A stretch of DNA of 64,000 nt, taken from NCBI GenBank assembly GCA_002102555.1, contig MCFL01000016.1, positions 310,001-374,000 on the forward strand. The letters are read 5' to 3'. Positions 10,563-21,569 of this stretch are shown piece by piece. Numbering within the stretch: the stretch's first letter is position 1; each line of letters starts with the position of its first letter. The position numbers and the translations under genes are program-made. The stretch is from Catenaria anguillulae PL171 (lineage: Eukaryota > Blastocladiomycota > Blastocladiomycetes > Blastocladiales > Catenariaceae). The notes under the pieces are model-generated. The model was not told the DNA's origin. It made no database searches and was given only the letters and a program-made list of their open reading frames with translations.

Positions 10563-13500
10563 ATGAATCACCAACACAACACCAACAGCAACAGCCGGCC
10601 AGCGCTCTGCCGCCCCATCTGCAGATGCAGCAGATGCGCACCACCAATGTCACCACCAACAACGGCAATCCCTCCCCTCCGTTGCCAACCACCCCCCAAA
10701 GTTCAAGTTCAGGCACCGGCCATGCTCACGCTCACCTCACGCTCACGCCCATCCGCCTGGCCACGCGCGTCACCCGAGCAACACCGTCATTGACATTGAC
10801 ATGGCCGGCGCTGGCCTCGGCCTTGGCTGGGGAGACACTGACTATGACGACGGCACCGGGTTCATGCAGCAATACCATCAGCAGCACCAGCACCAGCAGC
10901 AGCACCAGCACCAACGTCCCTCGTTGCACACTATGCAGCACCAACAACAACAACACCCGTTGCAGCACCATGCACACCGGCTTCCCGGATCGGGACCCTC
11001 TTCGCCGGCTTCGTCTGCTCTATCGACTTCTACGCTCACATCGCCTAGCTACGCAACTTCCAACCTGAGCGCTTCTGCCGCTTCCTCTGTCTACCCCGAT
11101 CCGAATGCCAATACTGCAGCCGCTGCATCTGCCCGATCACCCCTCCCGCCGCATCCAGCATACCCGCCACCCACCTCTCCTTCGGCTTACTTCCCTCAAC
11201 AACAAGTCCCCACTTCCGCAACTTCTTCTTCTTCTTCTTCGTCTGCTTCCTCTGCACTTGCCGCTGCTGCCATGGCCCGATCCAAAGTGCAACAAATCCA
11301 ACAACAGCTCCAGCAACAACAGCAGCAGCAGGCTTATGCGCTTCCACCGGGTGCACGCCCGCCGCCCATTGCACTGCCGCGCGCATCTGACCAGGCCACC
11401 AGTTTTGATGCCCAGGCAGGCATGCCTTCGCCTAGGGCATATGGGTCGCCCACCTCGTACATGTCGCCCGTGGGTATCCAGCAACAGCAGCAACAAAGTC
11501 CTAGGAGGGACTTGCAAATGACTGCGGGGAATGGATCGCCGACTTTGGTCGGATCACGCAATCAGCAGCAGCAACAGCAGCAACAGGGGCCCATGGGATA
11601 CAATTCGCCCAGATTGTCGCGGTTTATTGCAGCCGATGGGTATGTACATGATTGTTTTGCATGACCGCTTTCTTGATGGTTCGGCTTGGGTTTTCACTCA
11701 CTCACCTGCTGAAAATGCATCGTCCTCAGTACCCAACGCGACTCGTCCCCAACGCCTTCCTCGACTCACGCCGCACACTACTCGCCCACTTCAACCCCCG
11801 TCAGCTCCTCGACGGTCGCGGCCACACGCGCCACCTCCACCGCCGCGAATGCGCTGTCTCGCCACCCGGCTGCTGTCTCTTCTTCCACCCCACCTGCCCC
11901 TGGCGCCCTTGGTGTTGCTGGTTCTGCCGCCATGCCTACGGGTCCGCCTTTGCGCAACCCAACCACCGATGACTTGGGCCTCGCGCTTGATCTCGGCACA
12001 AACCTCCTGCTCCAAGTCGATTCGTTCCAAGCCACGCCCTCGGCCACCACAACCCCTTCGGCCGCAGGCACCAACACAGCCGCTCCAGGCGCCGGTGCCG
12101 GCGACTGGCTGAATCTTGCACAAGCGCGACACTCGCCCAACCCGGCGTCGGCATCGGGATCGACAGCCAATGCCGGCCGACCAAGTCCGCGGTCATCTGC
12201 AGGATTGCTGACCTCTTCTGCCAGTGGCCAACTAGGATCGCCCACCATGACACAGGCCACGGTATCTGGCAGCGGCCAGCAGCACTCGCAGCAACAACCG
12301 CGAGGAAGTCTGGCCAACATGCTTGCCAACTTGTCGCCCGTGCCTGGTACCGTGGGCAGCAACGCCGCCTCCCAAGGCCAAGGCGCCGCAGGCGGCTCGT
12401 CGCCGCGAACCACCCGCGCGGCCAGCTTTCTGGTCCACGCGTCAGCATCGCCCGGAACCTCAGGCAAAGTCGGATCAGCACCCAACTTGTTTACCGCGGC
12501 ATCAGCCGCCCAGCAGCCGCAACAACACCAGCAGCGGTCCACATCCAACAGCATGCTTGCCGCACCAGGCGCGGGTACAGGAGCAGGTGCCGCATCCAGC
12601 ACTGCCGTCTCCCCACTCACGTCGCCGCAGTCGCTCGACTCTGGCCTGCACCAGCGCCGCAAGTCTGTGCGACACTCCAATGCTGGCACGGGCAGCGACT
12701 TGTCGCCCAGCGTGCACCAGCAGCCATCCACGCGTAACAAGTCGCCCTACGGGGGGTCCCGGATCCCTGTCCCCGTGGGATCCAGTGCCGCGACCGCGGG
12801 ACCATCGACGAGCAGGCCCGGATCGCGCAACGCTACGGCCGCCGCCGCCGCCGTCGGTCGGGTCTCGCCCACGCCGCCCACCGCAAACTCGCGGCCTTCT
12901 TCGGCGCTCAAGTCGCAGCCATCGACGTCCACGCCCAAGGCACCAACCGATGACCAACAACAACCAGGATCCGCACGCGACTCGCCATCGACCACGGCGG
13001 CTGCGGCCGCTGCCACCACGACCGCCGCCGCAAAGCCCAAAACACGTGTCCCAATGCAACAGCTGGTGTTTGGCGGGCGCCGGTCCGACCTGCGCGTCGG
13101 CATGGCTACCCGCGGTTCATCGGGCGTGTGGGCGGCTGTCGGGTCGTCGGGCAGTAAGCGCCGGACAGGCAGCAATCAGCCCGGCGCAGGCAACAACAAG
13201 GTCCATCCGACCGGTTCGGGCACGGGCTCGGCATCCACCGCCGCAGATCACCGCAAGTCTATTGTCCGCCGCACGCGCGACTCGTTGCTGTGCAAGTTGA
13301 CGCTGCTGCTCGTAGAAACCTACCGCACAGCCAACCCGCACTTCCGGTACACCCAGCACCAGAACCCGCGCCGCGTGCTGACAAAGCCTAGCAAGCCTGC
13401 GCGCAACGACGGGTTTGATAACGACGACAACGACTACATCTTGTACGTCAACGACCTGCTGGGCGAAGACGCAGACCGTAGGTATCAAATCATCGACATC

Positions 13501-16485
13501 TTGGGCCAAGGCACGTTTGGCCAAGTGGTCAAGTGCCAGCACGTCAAGTCCGGGACCGTGGTGGCCGTCAAAGTCATCAAAAACAAGCCGGCCTACTTTA
13601 ACCAAAGTCTCATGGAAGTCAATGTGCTTGAAATGCTCAACAACAAGTTTGACAAGCACGACAAGCGCCACATCATCCGGCTCAAGGACTCGTTTGTGTT
13701 CCGGCGCCACTTGTGCTTGGTGTTTGAGTCGCTTAGCATCAACCTGTATGAGCTCATCAAGCAGAACCAGTTCCGCGGGCTCGACTTGACGCTCGTGCGC
13801 TCGTTTACAAGCCAGATCATGGACGCGCTCACATGCTTGGCCGAGGCAAAGCTAATCCATTGTGATCTCAAGCCGGAAAACATCTTGTTGCGTGGATTGC
13901 ACGAGAATCAGCTCAAGGTGATTGATTTCGGGTCCGCGTGCATGGAACACCAGACCGTGTACACGTACATCCAGTCGCGGTTTTACCGGTCGCCAGAAGT
14001 GCTTCTCGGGTTGCCCTACACCAACGCCATTGACGTGTGGAGTTTAGGGTGCATTGTGGCCGAACTTTTTCTTGGGCTACCCATCTTTCCGGGCACGAGC
14101 GAGTACAATCAAGTCAGCCGCATTGTCGACATGCTTGGCGTGCCGCCCGCGTACATGATTGAAGTCGGCAAGAACGCAAAGGCCTACTTTGTCAAGGTTG
14201 CTGGTGGCGAGCCACTCGCCCCCAATCCAGCAGGCGGCGCCAATGCCGCGGCTGGGTCGCGCCGCGGGGCAACGCGCACGCCCGCCGTGTACAAGCTCAA
14301 GTCACGCGAGCAGTACTCGCGCGAGTACAACACCAACGAGCAGCCGTCCAAGCGGTACTTTGCCGGCACGTCGTTGCGCGAGGTCATCATGCAGTATCCA
14401 ATGTCGCGCAAGCTGTCGGGCGCCGAACTGGACGATCATTTGCGCCAGCGTGAGTGCTTGGTGGATTTCTTGCGTGGGTTGTTGCACTTGAATCCGATTG
14501 AGCGGTGGAGCGCACAGCAGGCCAAATGCATCCGTTTGTCACGGCGCCGTGTGGCGCGGGCCGTGGCAGCCGGTATGCCGACATCGTCGCATGCGCACGC
14601 GCACGCGCAAGCCACAAGGGGCGCCGCACCGCAGCAGCGAGTGCGAGCGCGAGCGCGAGTGCAGGTGGGGCACACCAACAGCAACAACAGCAGCAGCCGG
14701 TCGCAGTGGCGCATCCACCTGCGCATGCATACCAGCAGCAGCCGCATCAACACGAATCGACGCCCAAGCCTACGGGCCCATCCGCCTCTGCTGCTGCTGC
14801 TGCCGCTGCTACCGCCGTTGCTTCCGCGTCTGCTTCCAACACGCCGCAATCCACCGGCTTTGCGTCCAACCCTCCGTCACCGCCGGACTCGACCGTGTCC
14901 TCATCCTCGGGCACGCACGCTTGACGACGCGGCAACGATCAAAGACCATTTCGTCGGCCACAGGCACGCCGGGCTTCCCGCAGGCACCGGGGTGCCCAAC
15001 ATGGTCTCTGGGCAAGCGCTTGCGGCTGCTGCACAGCACCGACAGGAAAAGCGCAAGTCGAGCATTGCAGACTTGAGCGCCTCGTTGCAGAATCGGGCAC
15101 GCAGGGGCAGTTCGTACGAGTCGGTTGCCGCGGCGGCAGCTGCCGCACAAGCTGCGGGCGGGTCCGCGGCCGGTGGCGCTCAGGGGCAGCAGCAACCGGC
15201 GGTCCAAGACGCACAGCAGGCGGCGTTTGTTGCTCAACAACAGCACCAAATGCACCACAATACCAGCAGCAGCAACAACAACAAGCTAGTGCAGCAGCAT
15301 CGGCATCGGCGGCCAATCCGCACGCCCAGCAGCTCCAACACATGCAGCATCACTACCAATCGACCAACTCGCTGTACCCAACGGGTGCCACCTCCACAGG
15401 CAACCCGAAAGAAATGCCCGTGCTGCGCAAGGGCAGGTCGCAATCCATTTCGACCACGGGCGCGCTCGCCGCACAAGCAGGCAATTTGAACTCTGCAGCG
15501 GCAGCGGCCGCGGCCGGATGGGGCATGAACCCTTATTACGATCCAAATGCCATGGCGGTGGCCGCCGGTATTATGCGGCAGCAGCCGCTGGACAACAGGC
15601 ACACGGGCAAGCGGGCCAAGGCCAAGGTGGGGTGCATCAGCATCACATGACGACGGGTGGCGGGGCATTGGGTGGCGGGCGCGGTGCGGCGAGTATGTAT
15701 GCGGGCGTCATGCAAGGGTTTGGCGCAATGGGTGCGGGCGGCGGCGCGGCGTCGCAGGGCGCTCCAGGTATGCATGCGGTGGGTGGCGGCGGGGCCGCTG
15801 GCTTGGGCGCACCGGGCGGTAACACCTTGGCTGGCGGGGTGCCGACGTGGAACCCGGCACATCGTGTGATTCCTGCGCATTTGGAGTTGTATACCGGCGC
15901 AACGACCGATGACGAGGAGTGGCGCGAGATTGAAGAGGGGGCTGCAGGGGGATTCACGGCTCCGGGGCCTTGTCACCCATGTACGCGACACAGTCTTCAT
16001 CGTCGTCGAGTTCGGCGGCGGCGGCGGCTGCAGCTGCAGCGTCGGCTGCACGTCGAGCAAGTCTGGCGGCCGCCACCTTGGCCGCGGCACAGTCGGGCGC
16101 GCTGCTTCCGCCGCCACAGGGGATTCCCGCCAACATGATGGCCGCGGCCGTGGGCGGCGGCGGGTCCGGGTCTGCGAGCCAGCCAATGTCCATGGTTACG
16201 TCGCCTGCCACCATTCCGCAGTCGATCCCTGGGTCCGCGTCCGATTCCTTGTCGTCGAGCTATCGCGAACGCTTCATGGGTCCGCCGCAACAGCAGCAGC
16301 AGTATGGCCAGCAACAGCATTTGGGCGGTGGCGATGCTGCCCTGTTCCAGCAACAGCAGCAGTACTACTTGCAGCAGCAGATGGCACAGTTACAAATTCA
16401 GCAACAGCAACAACGGCAGCAGCAACAGCAACAGCAAGGCGGACCCGGATCGCCTGCATCGTCTTCGTTGACTCGGCAAGGATGA
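10563..16485 (+). CDS. YAK1: YAK1-type DYRK family protein kinase
   Basis: The catalytic domain (about 13430-14520) has the YAK1 signature YILYVNDLLGEDADRRYQII, Gly loop GQGTFGQV (13504-13527), ATP-binding Lys (13570-13572), HCDLKPEN (Asp 13864-13866), DFG (13924-13932), the autophosphorylated YTY loop (second Tyr 13966-13968) in TVYTYIQSRFYRSPEVLLG, and NTNEQPSKRYF. YAK1 links nutrient and stress state, antagonistically to PKA, to growth arrest. It is flanked by very long Gln/Ala/Ser/His-rich arms. An intron at 11640-11729 is supported by donor, acceptor and frame. The kinase part is one clean frame. The 5' end (10563-10800) and the tail after 14520 are protein-like only by stepping frames, always in the direction of a missing base; the step at 14525 restores the family's HPF motif after QQAK. 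The start at 10563 is uncertain; the stop is TGA 16483-16485. Confidence 0.85.
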
Positions 16486-17214
16486 TGAGCGCAAGTCATT
16501 GTGTTGGTTTTCGCTTTGCCGGAATGAGGGAGGTGGGCCGAATGAGCCCGCCGCATCGATTGTCTATTGTTTTGTGTTGTGTGATTTTGCTTGACGTTGG
16601 TTCATTTCTTTTTTTTCGTTTTTTCTCTTTTTTTCTGTTGCTTCTTCACGCTTTCTCTGCACCATTCATTCATCTATCGCTCAATGTCGTCCTCTTTCCC
16701 CTGCTGCCCTCATTCCCCACATTCTTTACTCGATTAGTCGGTCGCCTTTGTACCATCAATCTCGCTGCTACACGTCAACACGGTGTTTTTTCAAACGATA
16801 TGAGGATGGTCGGATTGAGAACAGTGTACATAGAATATGTATCACAGACACCCGAGCGTCGAGTCTTCAAAGAAGGGACTCGTCTTTGTCTCACATGGCA
16901 TCTTGTGAGTGTGTATCCTGATCAGCAAGGCCTGAGAGGCAGGGACTTGGAATGCCGAGACATGTCTCGCGCCTTGTGTTTCGCCGCAAAACGCATACAA
17001 GGAAAGGCCAAGGCAATCCACCATACAGAATGGATGCATCGAAAATCTTCCGGCGTGCCACGGTGGCACTGTTATATGTCGGGAACGCACACACAAATTT
17101 TGAATGGAGACCAGCCACTCGAGCCAAGTCCAAGTATACGAATGAGTTTGCCCTCCATCTTCCTTCCTCGGCCATGAGCTTGTCCGGTCGCATCCACTCG
17201 GGACGGGCGCGTGG
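16486..17214. other. YAK1 3' flank and intergenic region
   Basis: A T/C-rich stretch at 16590-16740 looks like a 3' untranslated region. The rest has no protein-like frame on either strand. Confidence 0.4.
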
Positions 17215-17222
17215 TATAAAAG
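17215..17222 (+). promoter_or_regulatory. TATA box of first CYSTM-like gene
   Basis: TATAAAAG stands 114 nt upstream of the ATG at 17329 on the same strand. It matches the consensus exactly; a TATA promoter suits an inducible gene. Confidence 0.6.
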
Positions 17223-17328
17223 AACCATCCTCCCCATCGATGCCTTAATCAGACTGGCAAGACCATCAAAACGACCATAGCATTCGCACACGTACTCAAC
17301 CGACCCATTACCAACATTGACCACTATC

Positions 17329-17969
17329 ATGTCTTCCACCCCATCTGTCGTCGCCTCAAGCGTCCCGCTGCCGGCCGAAACCTACGCACACCTTGTGCGC
17401 ATCCTTCCCAATTTGTCTGCCGCCGCCCCCGCCGCCCTCGAAGCCTGGATCACCACCACGGGGCCCGGCGGGATCGTCTCTCTGCACCTCTACCAGCGCG
17501 GCGCTCTTCCACCCCCGCCAAGCTACGTTCCGACGTCGCCCGTCCCAGAAAAGACTGGCGGTTCAGATGAAAAGAAACTCGTGTCTGGGGGCGTGGATCG
17601 CTCCCGGACGCAATCGCATTGGTCGCAACCCTCGTTTTCCTCGGCCCATCCGAAATCGGCGTCCCAACCTTGGGTCCCGCCGCGCCGGCGTTGCCGCCAG
17701 GCACGCCCATGCCTCCGCCCGAACCGGTCAATGTGCGGACATTTAGCGTCCAAAAGGTGTATGAGTGGATGGGATATCAGGCCAGCTTGACCGGCCGCCA
17801 ATTGCCCTGGGCTCCCGTTGTCGTGACTGCAAGTGGAGCAATTGTGGGTGTGCCGCTCATGTCCGAAGAGGAACGGTTGAAGAAGGAAAACGAAAAGCTC
17901 AAGGACAAGAACGACTGGCTATGTTGTTTGGCCATCTTTTGCTGTTGTTGCAACATCTGCTGCGATTGA
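17329..17969 (+). CDS. Cysteine-tailed (CYSTM-like) protein, paralogue A
   Basis: About 213 residues from ATG 17329 to TGA 17967-17969. The N-terminal domain (PLPAETYAHLVRILPNL ... ALEAWITT ... SLHLYQRG) and the middle motif VYEWMGYQASLTGRQL are shared with the paralogue at 18659. A charged, probably coiled stretch EEERLKKENEKLKDKND leads to the terminal WLCCLAIFCCCCNICCD, eight Cys in 17 residues. That tail resembles the cysteine-rich transmembrane module (CYSTM) of stress-related eukaryotic proteins, which anchors in membranes and may be palmitoylated; the match is from memory. Near 17590-17610 the reading steps one frame. Alignment with the paralogue (LPD..ALVATL) shows both sides are coding, so one missing base is likely. 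A TATA box precedes the gene. Confidence 0.7.
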
Positions 17970-18658
17970 TGATCTGTCTGTGCCTCATGTAGCATTCATT
18001 CTGGTTTTATTCGTTCATCAAACATTGTCTGTACATATGCAATGCTGGTCTCCTTTCTTTTCCATCCGGATGGCGCTTCGAACCCACCTGAGCGAACATG
18101 AAGCATCTTGGTCTTAAATATCAAGGTGAGGAAGGCCAGAGACCATGCACGTATCCGTGAGCCAATTTGCCGTGAGCCGGGAGAAGAATGCGGCTCGGAC
18201 AGAGTCATTCGCTCTTTGTCAAGTTCTGGCAGAAGGGAGCTTGGCGACGGTTCTCTGTCCACAACCAACAAGGGACACCTATACCTATGAGTACCTACGT
18301 AAACACCACCTCGGATTCAGCATTCCGTTTCCCCCTCTCCAGTCCTCATGTGTCTTTGAAGAGGCCGTCAATAATCAATATCCTCGCAATGCAAGGTCAT
18401 GGATGTGAAACACGTCTCTGAATTTACAAGAGTTCCGTGCATCTGGCCCATGTGTGCGGCCGCAGCAGACGCCGGCCGCAGCAAATACACGAGCAAATGG
18501 TGGGTTACATGCCCACCGATGTCCTTTTGTGACAGCAAAAATGCGTCAAGACTTTACCCCATAAGCGCGAGAAGCACCCAAAGTTGGGCATGAGCCGCTG
18601 CTTGAGCCCCTAGTCGGCCACATTTACCTCTCAAATCGTTCACCAACTTGGCTTCAAC
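17970..18658. other. Spacer between tandem CYSTM-like genes
   Basis: About 690 bases; only short frames without protein character. No clear TATA element was found before the second copy. Confidence 0.3.
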
Positions 18659-19293
18659 ATGCCACCCCCAACCGTTACCGTGGCCGCCTCAAGCGTCAAG
18701 ATCCCGCTCAATGTCTATACTCACCTCGCTAGCCTGCTGCCAAGTCTGCCGGTGATTGCTCCGGCCTCCCTCGAAGTGTGGATCACCACCATTGCCGACG
18801 TTGCCTCACTTCACCTTTATGAACGCGGCACCCGATTGCCGCCTCAATCTCGCCGTGTTCCCCAGTCTCCAGTGGATCCAAGTTTCAAGGTCGAGGCGAA
18901 TGATATCGAGCTAGCTCGAGCACTTCCGGATCCGTCTGCGTTGGTTGCCACGTTGACTTTTGAGTTTTCTGGTGCATTGCGCGAGACAATCGTAGGACCT
19001 GCTGCACCAGCGGGATTCAAGTTGCAGCCGAAATCTGGACAAGCCGACTCGCAACATCATGCAGCGAGACAAGTGTACGAGTGGATGGGATTTCAAGCAA
19101 GGTTGAACGGTAGGCAGTTGGAGTCTGCCGCGACTGGCGCCGGTAATGTGCAAGGGGCGGTTCGGTGAGCTCGCTGGCGGATATTGAGAAATTGCAGATG
19201 GAGAGGTTAAACTTGAGGGACAAGAGGACCGGTTGGTGTTGCTGCGGAATCTTTTGTTGCTGCTGTGATTGCTGTGAGGGGGTCTGCTACTAG
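18659..19293 (+). CDS. Cysteine-tailed (CYSTM-like) protein, paralogue B
   Basis: Tandem paralogue of the gene at 17329. It starts at ATG 18659 and ends with TAG 19291-19293, about 211 residues. Shared features are VKIPLNVYTHLASLLPSLP, SLEVWITT, SLHLYERG, LVATLTF and VYEWMGFQARLNGRQL, followed by a short charged helix and the tail WCCCGIFCCCCDCCEGVCY (10 Cys). The sequence leaves the first frame at a TGA near 19167, and the Cys tail follows in the frame one base back. Because paralogue A has the same tail, I read this as one missing base near 19150-19165 rather than a true end. The N-terminal domain is unknown to me. Confidence 0.68.
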
Positions 19294-19366
19294 GTAGGCA
19301 TGGGGAAAGAATACAGGTCTATTCAATCACGTCAATGTCCATGTGCACAAGTGGTGATAAACATGC

Positions 19367-21013
19367 TTAGATGATCTCTTCAATAATCATGTCATCGTCG
19401 TCGTCTTCCTCCTCTTGCACGACTTGAATCTTGGGCTCGACGGGTGCGGCAACCTGCTGCTTCCTTGGCACAACCACCTTCTTTTCCTCCTCGCCCACAA
19501 CCTCCACCTCCATCTGCATCAGCTTCTCCATCTCCACATCCTCGACCGTCTCTTGCACCAACGGCTCGAGCTCGTCCACCTTTTCCTCGGCATCCAAACT
19601 CTCGTCACGCATCAACATATCCACCACACGTTCAATCACAATGCGTGTGCGCGCATCCTTTTCAGCGACATGGGCCTCGCGAATCACCAAATACGTGCCA
19701 GCCTCACGCAACACTTGCCTGCCCGCGCGCGTCGTGGCAAGCACAAGCAACGCCTCTACAAGCACGCGCCGCAGCTCTGCTGCCTTTTCCACAAAGTGGT
19801 CCGTGGGCAGACTCAGCAACCAGTCGGGGACGCGGTCCAGGTCGTCCACTTCGCGCTCCAGAAGCGTGTCGGCGAGATCAGCGGGCGCAACAGGCGTCAG
19901 CAGCGAGTGCAAGATGTAGTTTGGGTGGGCCGCGTCCAGGAGCGAGGTGTGTGCGCGAAGGTCAAACGTCACGTTTTTCACTGTGGACGTGATGCCGCCG
20001 CGGCGGATCAGGTCTGGGTGCGACGTGAAGCATAGCAGTTTGGAGAGAGCAGAGGTCGGGTCCGAGGTGGACAGGATGGCAGACGGGGTCGCAAGCGACG
20101 GCTGGTCATCGTTGCCAGTAGAAGCGGCGGCGGGTACAGAGGTCGAAGTGGAAGACGAGGCAGCAGGCGTCGAGTCGTCAATACGCGGCTTTTTGCTACA
20201 AACATGGTAAAATCGAGACAAATTAGTGTCAGGGGCAAATCGAACGGAAAGTCATGCTGCGACATACGTATCGGGCTCCTCACGCGCCTCGTTCTTGGGC
20301 TCCTCTGGGTACCGCTCCACTACGGGGCGCAACATAAACGCCCGTCCCTCAGCATGCTGCGACACATTAGCAAACACGCTGGCCAAAAAGTGGAAATCGG
20401 CATTCTGGTTGTACCACCGCTTCTTTCCCTGCTCCTCATCACTCACGCCCCTGCCAAACACTTCCACAAACTGATCCAAGGCGCTTGGCTGTGCAAGGAC
20501 CATCTCCAAGCTCTTGCGCAAGTACCGAACACGGGGCACTTCGGCGGGAGCCAACTCGTTTTCGGGCGTGACCACGGCGGGCGGGGCCTTGATGGCCGTC
20601 ACGGGGGCCAGGCGAATGAGCGTGCGAGCAATGGCGGCATCGTGCGTCAAGTTGCTCATGAGCATGCACCCCAAGTCGGCAAACACAGACGTTGGCGTGA
20701 CAATGAGCGTGGCCAAACGCAGCAAAAACTCGGGATGGTTGAGGTGCGTCAGCACGGCCTTGTCCGTGGTCAGGTTGATGAGCGTGGTGAGCGCCAAGTG
20801 CACAATTTCCGGATCGTCCTTATCGGCGAGCCGGGCATCCAGGGCCGCGAGAAGCCGCGACAGGCGGCCAGATTGCGTGCATTTCAGCAGGGACGAGGCG
20901 TCGCCCGCGCTCAGGCCCTGGAGGTGCTGCAGGGCGAGCTTGCGGAGTTGCGCCTGGTCGTGTGGCAGGAACTCGATGAGTTCGTCGAGTTGCGAGGCGA
21001 GGTCAGACGTCAT
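19367..21013 (-). CDS. HGH1: HGH1, eEF2-folding co-chaperone
   Basis: Two exons, 20268-21013 and 19367-20195, join in frame (phase 2) across a 72-nt intron with GTATGT donor and TTTGTAG acceptor, giving 524 residues. The family is armadillo-like; in yeast it helps fold elongation factor eEF2 together with the TRiC/CCT chaperonin. Visible family features are LRKLALQHLQGLS near the start, LTTLINLTTDKAVLTHL, LGCMLMSNLTHDAAIARTL, the NADFHFLASVFANVSQHAEGR block before the intron, and the second-half block HPNYILHSLLTP with LPTDHFVEKAAELRRVLVEAL. The C-terminus is a long acidic tail (EEEDDDDDMIIEEII), which makes it longer than the usual 350-400 residues. It converges on the CYSTM genes with a gap of only 73 bases. 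Confidence 0.88.
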
Positions 21014-21569
21014 GGTTGCAGTTTGGTGCGTTTATCAAATGTGAAATGAATGGCATGGAGGTGTCGGTCCTGGGCGTCATTCAGCGTACCGACTGACTGC
21101 CGTGACAAAGCGGCCGCGACACTCACGAGGAGATGGAAGTGCGTGGAAGCAAAACTGCATTCAGGCACACGTGATTCGTCTCCAGGTTCTCCATCATCGA
21201 CGCGACGAGCGAAGAGGCATTCGCCGCGCGAGACGGAAATCGAAAATGAACATAAAAAGTACACAATTACATGGAGCAGAGAATGAAAAGAAAAGCTTGT
21301 TCCTTGCATGACTTCGACAGACACAAAAGGGCACCGGCATGCTTACAAGAAACAAATGCAGAAATCAACGATGAAGCACTCCTTCTTCACCCTTGTCTTG
21401 CTCCACTCTCAATCGTCATCAGATGCAGTATCAGTGTCGCTCACCTCGTACTCGCGTGGTTGTGTGCTTGAATGTCATATAAGTGCAATTGTCTGAGGTT
21501 AAATTGAAAAATAAGTCATTGCATGAATTTCTTATCCTATTTATGACATGATAAACAGGTCCCGATTCC
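21014..21569. other. Upstream region of HGH1
   Basis: Should hold the HGH1 promoter. No protein-like frame. A run of 15 A's at 21578-21592 lies just beyond the end, at the edge of the transposon remnant. Confidence 0.3.

Noticed and set aside
12232-13175. Several long minus-strand frames across the YAK1 arm
   Set aside because: They are Ala/Arg/Gly-rich complements of GC-rich Ser/Pro/Gln codons and lack domains.
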